Assembly (NCBI RefSeq): GCF_034424155.1
Contig: NZ_CP139992.1
Span: 1,194,012 to 1,258,011, forward strand
Length of the DNA stretch: 64,000 bases
Origin: Hafnia alvei
GTDB taxonomy: Bacteria; Pseudomonadota; Gammaproteobacteria; Enterobacterales; Enterobacteriaceae
Direction: 5' to 3'
The translations under genes were made by a program, and so were the position numbers. Below are positions 15,624-24,579 of the stretch, in pieces (positions within the stretch are counted from its first letter, which is position 1; the number at the start of each line of letters is the position of its first letter). The notes beneath the pieces were generated by a model that saw nothing but the letters and a program-made list of their open reading frames with translations, had not been told where the DNA came from and ran no database searches.

Positions 15624-16017
15624 CACAGCCCCGCTCGATTCTTTCCCAGTTATTTCTTACCTTTTGAACGTCTGCATCATCAAGTCGATCAAAGTCTTTG
15701 TATATATAATGACTCATGAAGAATGTCATATCATGTCTGTCAGATTCCCAGTAATAACCTCTAATTGGGATCTTTTTTATAGCCCAGAAATTTTTTGCTG
15801 GCTTACCATTCAGTGATGGCAACACCCCTTCCTTGCGAGCACTTAAATCAGGTGTTCTCTTTCCAGAAACTAGTCGTTCAAGCTGCAGAGTGAGAGATAT
15901 CAGCATACTTTTCTGCTTCTTTGCAGGAGTTACACTTTTTAGGGACTCACTGAGGGACTTCAATGCTCCCTTGCAATGCACTATGCGATGACACTCACCC
16001 TGTATAGAGCCTTTCAA
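15613..16017 (-). CDS. Probable RelE/HigB-superfamily toxin
   Basis: A 134-residue basic protein that starts with TTG 16017 behind GGTGGTGA. The C-terminal half (AKNFWAIKKIPIRGYYWESD, then MTFFMSHYIYKDFDRL) has the order of a RelE/HigB fold: a Lys/Arg-rich strand, RGYYW, and a strand with conserved His/Tyr followed by a Lys/Arg-rich helix. I infer a ribosome-dependent mRNA interferase, but catalytic residues are not certain. The N-terminal ~60 residues are longer than in most HigB toxins. It is first in a three-gene operon with overlapping reading frames (toxin/antitoxin overlap about 11 bp). An unrelated toxin family is possible. Confidence 0.55.
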   Translation of the reverse strand: MKGSIQGECHRIVHCKGALKSLSESLKSVTPAKKQKSMLISLTLQLERLVSGKRTPDLSARKEGVLPSLNGKPAKNFWAIKKIPIRGYYWESDRHDMTFFMSHYIYKDFDRLDDADVQKVRNNWERIERGCDDC

Positions 16018-16034
16018 TTTATCACCACCTAAGA

Positions 16035-16052
16035 GTTAATATATATATTAAC
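16035..16052 (-). promoter_or_regulatory. Perfect 18-bp palindrome, putative TA operator over promoter
   Basis: GTTAATATATATATTAAC reads the same on both strands and lies 17 bp upstream of the toxin start. On the minus strand TTGTAT, a 16-bp spacer and TATATT form a candidate promoter whose -10 falls inside the palindrome. This is the expected place for autorepression by the antitoxin. Confidence 0.6.
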
Positions 16053-16189
16053 TTGCAGAATACAAGCCAGTTTGGCAGAAAATGCTGATTCATCGCTGAT
16101 TACAATGCCTAGCGAGTTCAAACTTAGTTACCCCCCCCTAGAACGTATCCTCAGGCCTCCGGGATAAACCAGTCTAAGGTTGGCCTCAA

Positions 16190-16366
16190 TCAGCGGCAAA
16201 TCTTTTTCGATTTACTAATCGTCCCATCGTTACAAACGAACTGCCCGTCAGTTGTACAATGAGATATGCCACCTTTAGAGCCAGAGCAAGGCTTACGCCC
16301 ACGGCTCGCGTCAGCTTGAAGTGATAGAGTCAGACCGATAATTAACACTGCTAATACTTTGAACAT
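16190..16366 (-). CDS. YdcA-like small secreted protein
   Basis: A 58-residue protein with a signal peptide ([20 protein letters not shown]) and a mature part with four cysteines in [21 protein letters not shown] and KKIC. This closely resembles the small E. coli protein YdcA as I recall it, in both length and cysteine pattern. ATG 16366 is chosen because TGGAAT precedes it at good spacing and the length fits; an ATG 12 bp upstream lacks a ribosome site. Function unknown; a periplasmic disulfide-bonded peptide is likely. It stands alone near the end of the prophage. Confidence 0.65.
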   Translation of the reverse strand: MFKVLAVLIIGLTLSLQADASRGRKPCSGSKGGISHCTTDGQFVCNDGTISKSKKICR

Positions 16367-16475
16367 ATATAATTCCATTTAATCGCCATATAACTACTTT
16401 GAGTTATTAGGATAACTTAAGCATTATGTAGTTCAGATATGTTAATTCTTCCAGCGCTGGACAACCGATCAGCAA

Positions 16476-16640
16476 TCAGTCGTCATAAAAGAAACACGAG
16501 TTCGGATGCTCGATCCCTGCATCAACATAATCAATCGCTCTCTTGAGCGCCTTCATCAGCTCCTCAGCTTTATCCCGCCTCATCACTATCTTCTGGTCTG
16601 GGAACTCAACAGTAGTCCATCCAGCTACTCCAGAGGCCAT
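16476..16640 (-). CDS. 54-residue ORF, unknown prophage protein
   Basis: A short minus-strand ORF from ATG 16640 to TGA 16476. The protein starts MASGVAGWTTVEFPDQKIVM and contains a charged helix (RRDKAEELMKALKRAIDYVD), ending NSCFFYDD. Composition and regular beta-then-helix layout look like a real small phage protein, and the frame is closed just upstream by a stop, so it cannot be longer. The ribosome site is weak. The family is not recognised. Confidence 0.4.
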   Translation of the reverse strand: MASGVAGWTTVEFPDQKIVMRRDKAEELMKALKRAIDYVDAGIEHPNSCFFYDD

Positions 16641-16686
16641 ATCTTTGATCCAGTCACCACATCAAACTTAAACTTAACCTACCTTC

Positions 16687-16787
16687 GTCGGTTATTAACC
16701 GACCCCCAAGTCGGGTAAATTGCGGAAAATTTATCTATAATTATCAGTGTATTAGATTAAATAACCGACTTAACCAACCTAACCGAC
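16687..16787. repeat. TAACCGAC repeat cluster with palindrome
   Basis: GTCGGTTATTAACCGAC (16687-16703) is a perfect 17-bp inverted repeat. TAACCGAC recurs at 16762-16769 and 16780-16787 with TAACCAAC between them at 16771-16778, which gives three direct copies at a strict 9-bp period. Confidence 0.7.
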
Positions 16788-17313
16788 CACTTTCTGCTTA
16801 TATAGAGAGAATTTTGAGATTGTGAAAAGTAGAAAAATTTGGCTATGTTTTGTCCGGCTATGTAACCAATCTACTGGTCGCAATTTATAAGATATGTAGG
16901 GGAGAAAAAGTATATGGGGGTATTATTGGGGGTGTTGTGAATTATCGAATGAAAAAAGCTACATAAAATACAGTTTATTAGTGGTTAATATCGAATCCTG
17001 TAGGGGTACCATTAAAATCAATAAGTTATAAGTAATCCTCGCATTTAATTCTCAATCACTAGTCAAACTGTAAGCTAAGTTACAAAATTCCTATCGTCGT
17101 TTTTAGTCCTTTCATTTATCCATTCTGCATGGTGTGGCGGTGGGTGTCCCAAATGAGTGGTTTGCTCTAACGTTCACCTAAAAGCCCTAGCAAGTTTTTT
17201 CAAACCTGCGTAAGGCCAATGGGTTACTCGAATTCAGTTTAGGCCGCATCAGACTCTTTTCTCAATATGCTACTGATAAGCACGTGGCACGGCCTCGGTG
17301 TGCAGAAAATAGC
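16788..17313. other. Noncoding stretch at probable prophage/host border
   Basis: No ORF with a sensible start is visible on either strand. The first part is AT-rich; a tRNA-Arg-like 3' end lies at 16991-17013. From about 17100 base composition becomes more even, as in the host genes that follow. Confidence 0.5.
16991..17013 (+). other. Candidate attR: tRNA-Arg 3'-end-like sequence
   Basis: TCGAATCCTG then TAGGGGTACC then ATT resembles the T-loop to CCA end of enterobacterial tRNA-Arg genes such as argW/argU, which are common prophage integration sites. No complete tRNA can be folded here (the T-arm 5' strand is missing), as expected for the tRNA fragment left at a distal attachment site. The match is imperfect. 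Confidence 0.35.
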
Positions 17314-19047
17314 TTAAGCAGGTAGCGGAGCGTTTTCGTTGCCAACAACCGATATATTTTCTTGTACTGGATGTTCAGTCGCCGTCAGATCTGCATGACC
17401 AAGCGTGTTGGGTAATGCCGCGGTGAGCGCAGCTAATGAACCACCCGAAAGGCCGACTTCTTTGAGCAAGGAGTCTACAATCGGCGCATGTGTACGGTAG
17501 GATAACGCGGCCGTCATGGCTTGTTCCGCGAGATTGCCGCTGCCGCCATTGCTGTTTGGTTCTGACGAACTACCGGCTGTAGCTGGACCATTACGGTTTA
17601 AACCGTCAACCTGGATTATTTTGATTCCGTCGATAGATTTCATTGGCTCAACGGATTTTTCAATGATGCTAGGCAAGGACTGTAATAGCGCCAGTTTGAA
17701 TTTTAAGCTGGTCTGATTATCAGACAGTATATTAACCGCATCATTTAACGCCCTCTGAGCTTCAGCTTCAGCAAGTCCTTTTTTCAATGTTGCTTCAGCA
17801 AGTTTAATGATGGCGGATGCTTGCAGCTCTGCCGCTTCCTTCTCGGCTTGAGCTTTTAGCGTTAGCTGTACGGCTTCAGTTTCTGCTGATTGTTTAGCAA
17901 CGATTAGCGCAACCTGCTTGGCACGATCTGCCTCGGCCGTTTCTCTAGTTGTCACCACATGCTCTTCGGCTCGTACTGCCTCGGCTAATGCATCGTTTGC
18001 TCTTGCCTGAGCTTGAGATTGCTGTTCTGATTTACTGGCAATAGCAATATCTTTGTCCTGTGCAGCAATTTCGGTAACTTGTTGTTGTTCAATTTCTTTT
18101 ATTCTAATTTCACGTTCAGCTTCAACTTTGCGAGTGCGTACAGCCTGTTCTCGTGCGATTTCTGCTTCCTGAATCTGGCGTTCGGTACTAATACGGCTCT
18201 GCTCCGCTTCTCGACGACGTTCAGCCTCGAATACGGCAATATTAGCGCTTTGCTCAGCGCTACGGGTTTTAACCTGCTGCTCTTGGTCAAAGGTCATGAA
18301 TGATTCTTGCTGCTCAATTTCTAGCTTACGTGACATGGCATCGCGGTTCTTTTCACGTACGGCAACTTCTATATCTTGTTCAACTTCATTACGTTCGCGG
18401 CGGCGGCGTTCGGTTTCCTGAGTGAGCTTGGTTAGTCCCTCAGCATCAAACGCATTGTTAGGATCGAAGAACTCCTTTGAGGTTTGGTTAAAGTTGGTTA
18501 ATGACACGCTTTCCAGCTCAAGGCCGTTCTTAGTTAAATCTTCAGCGACCGTATTTTGCACACCTTGAACGAAGTGTTCACGGGTGTCTTGGAGGTCATG
18601 CATGGTCATTTGTGATGCCGTTGCACGCAGCGCATCTACAAATTTGTCTTCAATAAGGATGCGCAGATCTTCCGGTGACAGCGTTCTTTGTCCTAACGTC
18701 TGTGCCGCGGTTGCGATGCCTTCAATGGTTGGTTTTACACGTACAAAGAATGCGACGACCACATCGACTCGCATACGATCTTTGGTGATCAGGCTGTCTT
18801 TCATAGAGCGACTGACTTCCAGCTTGAGGGTATTCATATTGATGTGAATAAGCTCATGAAATATAGGGAGTACGATCGCTCCTCCGCTCATGACAACTTT
18901 CAGCCCCCCTAAACCGGTTCTAACAAAAGATTGCTCTGCTGAAGCGCGCTCATAGAGCCGAGAAAAAATAATCCCGATAACCAACAATACGATTAATACA
19001 CCAAATGAAACAAATCCCCAATAAGGGATGTTATCCATTTCAAACAT
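17314..19047 (-). CDS. yqiK: Flotillin family inner membrane protein YqiK
   Basis: A 577-residue flotillin/SPFH protein. One N-terminal membrane helix (WGFVSFGVLIVLLVIGIIFS) is followed by the SPFH domain (residues ~40-210) and a long Glu/Ala/Arg/Gln-rich coiled coil (about 215-450) that drives oligomerisation; the C-terminus is Ser/Gly/Asn-rich. Flotillins organise membrane microdomains. ATG 19047 is chosen over 19068 because AAAAGGAAA precedes it at normal distance. It lies 35 bp downstream of the yqiJ gene, forming the yqiJK operon known from E. coli. E. coli YqiK is slightly shorter (about 550 residues). Confidence 0.93.
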   Translation of the reverse strand: MFEMDNIPYWGFVSFGVLIVLLVIGIIFSRLYERASAEQSFVRTGLGGLKVVMSGGAIVLPIFHELIHINMNTLKLEVSRSMKDSLITKDRMRVDVVVAFFVRVKPTIEGIATAAQTLGQRTLSPEDLRILIEDKFVDALRATASQMTMHDLQDTREHFVQGVQNTVAEDLTKNGLELESVSLTNFNQTSKEFFDPNNAFDAEGLTKLTQETERRRRERNEVEQDIEVAVREKNRDAMSRKLEIEQQESFMTFDQEQQVKTRSAEQSANIAVFEAERRREAEQSRISTERQIQEAEIAREQAVRTRKVEAEREIRIKEIEQQQVTEIAAQDKDIAIASKSEQQSQAQARANDALAEAVRAEEHVVTTRETAEADRAKQVALIVAKQSAETEAVQLTLKAQAEKEAAELQASAIIKLAEATLKKGLAEAEAQRALNDAVNILSDNQTSLKFKLALLQSLPSIIEKSVEPMKSIDGIKIIQVDGLNRNGPATAGSSSEPNSNGGSGNLAEQAMTAALSYRTHAPIVDSLLKEVGLSGGSLAALTAALPNTLGHADLTATEHPVQENISVVGNENAPLPA

Positions 19048-19082
19048 AATATTTCCTTTTGATATCATTAAGTAATATAGGT

Positions 19083-19721
19083 TTACAGCAAATTAGGCCA
19101 AGGGTTTTTACTTGCTAAAAATCGCGCTGCCGATATTTTGGCAATAATGAGTACGCGTTCTCCTCGGGTAAAAATAACGTCTGAGTTTTCTGGTTCGATC
19201 AAAAAATAATGGGGTTGTCCGTAGGCATCGATAATTTTGCATTCGGCTGACATCCCTGGCTGGCCTGCTGATTGAGTCACGAGAGCCATTGAACCAATAA
19301 AACTATCTTCTGACACAGCAAAGGATTCATCTTTTGGGAGATATGGGGCGAGCCATCGCCCTATGAAATGTAAAGTAGGCAACGATAGTACAAATGAAAT
19401 CAGAGCCATTAACCCTGCTGATAGCGGTGTTTGAAGCAGGCTAATCATTAAATATTGCCCGCTGATGCCAATAATAGCAAAGCTACCCAGCAGTAAAACG
19501 AGCGTAACCAATAGCGGAAGTTTGCCAATGTGCAACCAGCTCAGCGCCTGCACTAACAGGTTATCCCCAGTGGCGAGATCAAGATGAGTTCCTATGGAGG
19601 AATCTATATGACTAAATGCGCTAGCGCCTATTAACAACGATAGAATTTCTAATACACCAAGTGAAATGATGAACGCGAGTGCAAAGAGAAAAGGGGCGTT
19701 ATAGGCTGAGAGTAGTATCAC
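19083..19721 (-). CDS. yqiJ: YqiJ inner membrane protein (NfeD-like partner of flotillin)
   Basis: A 212-residue membrane protein with hydrophobic helices at about residues 8-32, 66-90 and 95-120, and a C-terminal soluble OB-fold-like domain (GSMALVTQSAGQPGMSAECK, then a strand ending RGERVLIIAKI). This matches YqiJ, which partners YqiK. It is the first gene of the yqiJK operon. Confidence 0.9.
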   Translation of the reverse strand: MILLSAYNAPFLFALAFIISLGVLEILSLLIGASAFSHIDSSIGTHLDLATGDNLLVQALSWLHIGKLPLLVTLVLLLGSFAIIGISGQYLMISLLQTPLSAGLMALISFVLSLPTLHFIGRWLAPYLPKDESFAVSEDSFIGSMALVTQSAGQPGMSAECKIIDAYGQPHYFLIEPENSDVIFTRGERVLIIAKISAARFLASKNPWPNLL

Positions 19722-20156
19722 TAGGGCATCCTTTCTGTGTATATCCGTAATATTTTCTATTCTAACGTTATTTTTTTATTTCGGATACGGAGGAGAAGAG
19801 ATATAGGATAATGACGTGGAAAGATAAACTTTACGAATATTCTATGGTGAATCATCAAGGTTTAAAGTTGCTAGTGTCAACTTTCCAATCTTTGAGGTGC
19901 TAACCAATTATTATTTTAATGCAAACCAGACTGCCGAGATAAAATGGTGATAATAAACATCTTCGCGATATAATAATATTTAAATGGATGCTGTGGTAGC
20001 TGGGGAGCTTAGTTCTGGTTGTGAATAAATTACTCATATCCCCATTGTTATAAGAGTAATTCATTCTGCAAATGTTGGGAGCCTAAGTTGAGGGGGGAAG
20101 GAATTTTATCCATATAAAACATAACTATAATAAAAAACATATGAATTCCGAAGAAG
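19722..20156. other. Intergenic region between yqiJ and a sigma-54 activator gene
   Basis: No convincing gene. The only short ORF with a plausible start is a 30-residue frame at 19811-19903 on the plus strand (MTWKDKLYEYSMVNHQGLKL), preceded by ATAGGATA; it may be chance. The yqiJ promoter should lie near 19740-19800 on the minus strand. Confidence 0.4.
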
Positions 20157-21674
20157 CTATTTTTTGTTGCGAGACAGCAAATGCTCTAAATGATATTGCT
20201 TAATTTTATTGAGCACCGTGGTGTGTGATAGCCCCACTTGGCTTGCGACCTTCCTGGCAGAACCCAGCGAAACAAGATATTTCCTAATAATGTCGCGCTC
20301 TTGTTTTTCTATCATCGCCTTAATGCTGCCATTGTGTATATGTTCTTCTAGATGCTTATTTTCAGGCAGTGGGATATCAGTACCCGCGATTTCTTGTTTC
20401 TCTGCTAATAGCATGGTTCTAAGTAGGATATTCTTTAATTCACGTACGTTGCCTGGCCATGAGTACGCAGTTAGCGTGGCGAGAGCGCTGGGCAACAGCG
20501 TTAGTTTTTTATCCAGTTCTTGGCTGTATTTTTGGAAAAAATAACTGACGAGTGGAAGAATATCTTCTTTGCGATCTCTAAGTGGCGGGATGACGATAGG
20601 CAGAATATTGACACGATAATAGAGATCTTCGCGAAACAGCTTCTGTTCAATCAGGTGTTCTAGATTTTGGTTGGTGGCTACGATCACTCTCACATTCACA
20701 TGCTGTGTCTTGAGTCCTCCCACGCGCTTAATCATTCCGTCTTGCAGCACTCGCAGCAGCTTGCTTTGAAGGGAAAGAGAAAGCTCACCAAATTCATCAA
20801 GAAAAACAGTGCCGTGATTGGCACTTTCAAACAAGCCCATCTTGCCGCCTTTAAGTGCACCGCTAAAAGCACCGTATTCGTAGCCGAACAGTTCGCTTTC
20901 AACTAAAGATTCAGGAATTGCTGCGCAGTTTATCGCTTCAAAAGCATTGTTCCGCCGTTCGCTGGAGTCGTGAATAGATCGTGCAATGAGCTCTTTGCCT
21001 GTACCTGTTTCGCCCCGAATCAGGACGGTGTATTTACTTTGCGCTATTTTGCGTGCTGCGGCTAAGCAGTCAGCCATGATAGGGCTTGCGTAGATGAGTT
21101 CATCGAAATCAGAGGATAGCTTTTTACTCTTGGGCGTATGTATTAGAGATGTATTCTTGGCCGTACCAAGAATAATATTGGCACCCGTAATTTTGTTATT
21201 GTGTAATACAGGGCGGATAGTGCAGCTAATTATCTCCCCGGTGATCTTGTTTTCTATTTCTTTAGTGCTGACTTTCCCACAGCGAAAATCTTTAACTTCT
21301 TCCCAATCAATCAGTGCAGATATATTTCTGCCAATCATTTCATGGCGTAATAAGCTGAACACTTTTTCTGCGCTAGAGTTAAAGTCATTAATAACGCCGT
21401 AGTTTGAAATAACAATGTGGGCAAAGTGCGAAGAGGGTGATGTAGCCGGTTCGCCATTAGCAGGATATATGCTTAAAATGTCATTATTTATCAGTAAATT
21501 ACCTAGTAAGTATTGAAGTTTTTTTTCCGAGGGAATGCTAAAGCGAATGAAAATTTCACAAGATGATACGTGCATTGAATCAATATAAACATCCATGTTT
21601 CTGAATTCACTAATCACATCAGCAATCATAGCTGTGCGATCGATAGTTTTTATATTCCACCCAACGGTAAGCAT
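20157..21674 (-). CDS. TyrR-like sigma-54-dependent activator (ACT-PAS-AAA+-HTH)
   Basis: A 505-residue regulator with the TyrR layout: ACT-like domain (residues ~1-75), PAS-like domain (~85-175), AAA+ domain with Walker A GETGTGKE (~221) and R-finger region FREDLYYR, and a C-terminal HTH VASQVGLSHTTVLNKIKQYH that resembles TyrR's. Unlike E. coli TyrR it keeps a sigma-54 contact loop, here GAFSGA (~268) instead of GAFTGA, so it should activate sigma-54 promoters. The usual DEIGE after Walker B is DEFGE. ATG 21674 is preferred (GGTGG upstream). Next to it, on the same strand, lie an amino-acid permease and methionine gamma-lyase with a sigma-54 promoter, so it probably controls them in response to an amino acid bound by the ACT domain. 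Confidence 0.85.
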   Translation of the reverse strand: MLTVGWNIKTIDRTAMIADVISEFRNMDVYIDSMHVSSCEIFIRFSIPSEKKLQYLLGNLLINNDILSIYPANGEPATSPSSHFAHIVISNYGVINDFNSSAEKVFSLLRHEMIGRNISALIDWEEVKDFRCGKVSTKEIENKITGEIISCTIRPVLHNNKITGANIILGTAKNTSLIHTPKSKKLSSDFDELIYASPIMADCLAAARKIAQSKYTVLIRGETGTGKELIARSIHDSSERRNNAFEAINCAAIPESLVESELFGYEYGAFSGALKGGKMGLFESANHGTVFLDEFGELSLSLQSKLLRVLQDGMIKRVGGLKTQHVNVRVIVATNQNLEHLIEQKLFREDLYYRVNILPIVIPPLRDRKEDILPLVSYFFQKYSQELDKKLTLLPSALATLTAYSWPGNVRELKNILLRTMLLAEKQEIAGTDIPLPENKHLEEHIHNGSIKAMIEKQERDIIRKYLVSLGSARKVASQVGLSHTTVLNKIKQYHLEHLLSRNKK

Positions 21675-21742
21675 GATAACCACCAGAGTCAAATGTATGG
21701 CGACTATGGTAACAATGTTTGTTAGTTGAGCAATTGCAGATT

Positions 21743-21772
21743 GTCCGGCGAGTGATTTGGTACCCGCCGGAC
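21743..21772 (-). terminator. Stem-loop between permease and regulator genes
   Basis: Perfect 8-bp stem GTCCGGCG/CGCCGGAC with a 14-base loop, in the gap after the permease stop. No T tract follows on the minus strand, so it may attenuate or process the transcript rather than terminate fully. Confidence 0.5.
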
Positions 21773-21809
21773 ATCACAATACTGAGATATTTTTGGAATG
21801 GACTAACCG

Positions 21810-23093
21810 CTATTCGAAAAATTTAAGGAAAGGTGATATGACCAGCAGTATGCCAAACGCTAACACACACCATGTTTGCACTCCTTTGAATTTATGTAGT
21901 TTTTTAACTTTATAGACAAGATAACACGGGATTAAACATGATACGATGCCGTAGAGTGGGCTGCCGATATGGAAGAAGATCACCACGGAGAAACCAAGAG
22001 AAACCCAAGCAAACAGTAGCAGAACAATAAAAATATAAACGCCTAGCCCAAGCGCTTTATGGTTGATTCTATCTTCTGGAATGAACCGTTGGATGATATT
22101 AACTAAAATACCTTTAACGGCTTCTTGAAAACCTAAATAGATACCCAAGAACGCTGTTAATACTGCGAAGATATTTAGCAGCGTTGTCATCACGTGGACA
22201 AGCGTTCCGGGGATAACCTTTGCTGCCATGGCGAGAGCAGAAATATTCAAGTTAAAGGCTTCTACGGCCTGCTCGTGGCTCATTGAGAAGGTAAAAGAGA
22301 ATGAAAAGAATATTATTATACTAATGAGGATAATATAGGAAATGCGATGTACGCGGATGGCTTTATAAGTGGCAAGCTGCTTATCCTCCTCTCTTTTTCT
22401 ATAGGCAATGTTCATCGGATTTAAGATTTGTACAAACACAGCAGAGAAGAAAGCAAAAGGGGCCGTTAACAAAACGTCTCGACAAAAAACACCCATTTCA
22501 GGAAATGCGGTAATATTATTCAAATCCCAGTGAGGGATCATCACTAAGCCGAGTAGGATAATAATGCCCACTTTTATGACAACCATCGGCCCTGATATTT
22601 TAAATAACAAGCGTTCACCGCGAGAAGCAATAAACACTAGTACCATAAAAACGATGAGTTTATATACAGCAGAGTTAGACAGAATCTGATCCGTTACCCC
22701 AAACGTTTTTAAATATGAAGCACTATCGTAAATAACTGAAATAGAATAGATAAACATGCCGTGGACCAGCATGATGAAATAGATGATCCCCAGAGCTATG
22801 CCCCAGTTTTTGCCAAGGTACTGGGTGATAATGTTGGAGTAGTCTTCACAGATATCGCTCTCTGAGAGCGTTTTCATATAAAGATTCTGTAGCATGTAAG
22901 TAGCAGGGTAGGCGATTAAAAATGCGACAATAAATACCCAAATACCTTTCAAACCGATTTGTACTGGAACTAATACGGTTCCAGCCCCAATAGCCATGCC
23001 GATGCACAGTAATATCCAGCCAATGTCATAGGCCGTGAGAGGAACGCTTTTGTATTGCCGCTTTGTTTCACTTAGGGAAGCAATGGTCGACAT
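21810..23093 (-). CDS. HAAAP-family amino acid permease
   Basis: A 427-residue inner membrane protein with about 11 hydrophobic helices. The first helix segment ([20 protein letters not shown]) matches the N-terminal Gly-rich motif of hydroxy/aromatic amino acid permeases (SdaC, TdcC, YhaO family). E. coli YhaO (CyuP) moves serine/cysteine; here the neighbouring methionine gamma-lyase suggests methionine or another sulfur amino acid as substrate, which is an inference. It lies 161 bp downstream of the lyase gene on the same strand, likely one operon, and upstream of the sigma-54 activator. Confidence 0.85.
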   Translation of the reverse strand: MSTIASLSETKRQYKSVPLTAYDIGWILLCIGMAIGAGTVLVPVQIGLKGIWVFIVAFLIAYPATYMLQNLYMKTLSESDICEDYSNIITQYLGKNWGIALGIIYFIMLVHGMFIYSISVIYDSASYLKTFGVTDQILSNSAVYKLIVFMVLVFIASRGERLLFKISGPMVVIKVGIIILLGLVMIPHWDLNNITAFPEMGVFCRDVLLTAPFAFFSAVFVQILNPMNIAYRKREEDKQLATYKAIRVHRISYIILISIIIFFSFSFTFSMSHEQAVEAFNLNISALAMAAKVIPGTLVHVMTTLLNIFAVLTAFLGIYLGFQEAVKGILVNIIQRFIPEDRINHKALGLGVYIFIVLLLFAWVSLGFSVVIFFHIGSPLYGIVSCLIPCYLVYKVKKLHKFKGVQTWCVLAFGILLVISPFLKFFE

Positions 23094-23254
23094 GAGTTAC
23101 TCCTGTCTGAATAATCGAGAGAGTCAAAATTGCAGCGGGTGCCTATCTGTTTTATATGTGCGCACTCGGCTGTTTCCCCATGTGCAGCCACGGCATGATG
23201 ATAGATTTCCCTATCGTGTGGGGCAGTGGCTGCTAGAGGACAAATGAGTAAAGG

Positions 23255-24448
23255 TTAATAAATCGCCTTATTAAAGGCTTGTTCGAGGTCAGCGATGATA
23301 TCTTCAGGATCTTCAAGTCCTACAGATATTCTTATTAGGCCATCGGTAATACCGGCTTTCATTCTTTCCTCTGGTAACATAGGTGAATGCGTCATAGAGG
23401 CAGGATGCTGAATCAAGGTTTCAGTATCGCCAAGGCTGACTGCAAGCAGGCATAGCTCAACGGAGTCCATCACTGTTTGCCCCGCTTCAACGCCCCCTTT
23501 GATTTCAAAGCTAATCACAGCGCCAAAATTCGACATCTGTTTTTTGCCCAATTCATAGTTTGGGTGTTCTGGCAGGCCGGGATAATAAACCTTTGTGACG
23601 GCAGAATGCGAGGATAAAAATTTTGCCACCTGCATGGCATTCTGACAATGGCGCTCCATGCGCACGGCCAATGTTTTTAATCCACGTAGCGTGAGCCACG
23701 CGTTGAAAGGACTGATGCAGCCACCTGTTATATCTTTAACGCCGACAAAGCGCGCCTGATTGATGAATTCTTGGTCACCTACGATCACGCCACCAATTAC
23801 ATCGCCGTGCCCATTAATATATTTAGTCACGCTGTGAACTACGATATCGGCGCCAAATTTAAGTGGGTTCTGACAATAGGGTGACATAAACGTGTTATCG
23901 ACGACTAATAATGCATCGTTGGCATGAGCGAGTTTGGCGCTTTGCTCGATATCGATAATGGATAAGGTAGGATTGGCAGGAGTTTCAATATAAATCACTT
24001 TGGTATTCGGTTTTATTGCTGCTTTGATGTTCTCTATATTGGCAGCATCGACAAAAGTAACTTCTATCCCGAATTTAGGCATGCTGTGCGATAACAACGC
24101 ATGGGTACAACCATATATTGCCTCAGAAGCAACGATATGATCGCCTTGTCCGCATAGTGTTAGCAGCGTTGATGAAATAGCGGCCATCCCTGATGCGGTG
24201 GCAAGCGCAGCTTCGCCTCCCTCTAACATGGCAATTTTTTCCTCAAGAGCCGTTTGCGTTGGGTTTCCAAGGCGTGTGTAGATATATCCGGGCTCCTCAA
24301 GGGCAAACCTAGCGGCACCTTGTTTAGCGTTTTCGAATACGAATGTAGAAGTCTGAAAAATAGGGGTGGCTAGCGCACCGGTTGTTGCATCGGGATGCTG
24401 TCCTGCATGGATGATTTTAGTGTTATAGCCTTTGTCGCGCAGTTCCAT
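23255..24448 (-). CDS. megL: Methionine gamma-lyase
   Basis: A 397-residue PLP enzyme of the Cys/Met metabolism family that splits L-methionine to methanethiol, 2-oxobutyrate and ammonia. The PLP lysine is in [16 protein letters not shown], and the active-site Cys that marks methionine gamma-lyase (not cystathionine enzymes) is present in [18 protein letters not shown]. Similarity to the Citrobacter enzyme is visible along the whole length. ATG 24448 is preferred over 24463 because GAGG lies 10 bp upstream and the length fits the family (about 398). Transcription probably starts from the sigma-54 promoter ~45 bp upstream; the permease gene follows. Confidence 0.93.
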   Translation of the reverse strand: MELRDKGYNTKIIHAGQHPDATTGALATPIFQTSTFVFENAKQGAARFALEEPGYIYTRLGNPTQTALEEKIAMLEGGEAALATASGMAAISSTLLTLCGQGDHIVASEAIYGCTHALLSHSMPKFGIEVTFVDAANIENIKAAIKPNTKVIYIETPANPTLSIIDIEQSAKLAHANDALLVVDNTFMSPYCQNPLKFGADIVVHSVTKYINGHGDVIGGVIVGDQEFINQARFVGVKDITGGCISPFNAWLTLRGLKTLAVRMERHCQNAMQVAKFLSSHSAVTKVYYPGLPEHPNYELGKKQMSNFGAVISFEIKGGVEAGQTVMDSVELCLLAVSLGDTETLIQHPASMTHSPMLPEERMKAGITDGLIRISVGLEDPEDIIADLEQAFNKAIY

Positions 24449-24490
24449 ACTTCGTTGCCTCATTAGGTTAGGTAATGTCCTAATGGATAT

Positions 24491-24506
24491 AGCAATGGCT
24501 GTGCCA
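24491..24506 (-). promoter_or_regulatory. Sigma-54 (-24/-12) promoter of the methionine gamma-lyase operon
   Basis: On the minus strand TGGCAC-AGCCA-TTGCT, a full match to the sigma-54 consensus TGGCAC-N5-TTGCW. The initiation site would be about 12 bp downstream, near 24480, 30 bp before the start codon. Confidence 0.85.
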
Positions 24507-24568
24507 TAATTTAATCTATTGAAATATATGTGTTTTATTATATTTTAATTCTTTTATGTCAATTTTAT

Positions 24569-24579
24569 CACCAGTGGTG
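24569..24579. promoter_or_regulatory. Palindrome upstream of the sigma-54 promoter, possible activator site
   Basis: CACCAGTGGTG is a perfect 5+1+5 dyad about 70 bp upstream of the -24 element in otherwise AT-rich DNA, a usual distance for a bacterial enhancer protein. Confidence 0.4.

Noticed and set aside
15253-15816. 187-residue plus-strand ORF over the toxin-antitoxin genes
   Set aside because: It is antisense to two better supported genes with overlapping starts and stops; composition rich in Ser/Ile/Cys typical of a shadow frame.
16506-16718. 70-residue plus-strand ORF
   Set aside because: It overlaps the minus-strand 54-residue ORF that has more protein-like composition, and runs into the TAACCGAC array.
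16788-17313. Complete tRNA gene
   Set aside because: Only a 3'-end-like fragment is present; no matching T-arm, anticodon arm or acceptor 5' strand lies upstream.
24463-24463. ATG 24463 as start of methionine gamma-lyase
   Set aside because: No ribosome site upstream and five extra residues compared with the family; ATG 24448 has GAGG.
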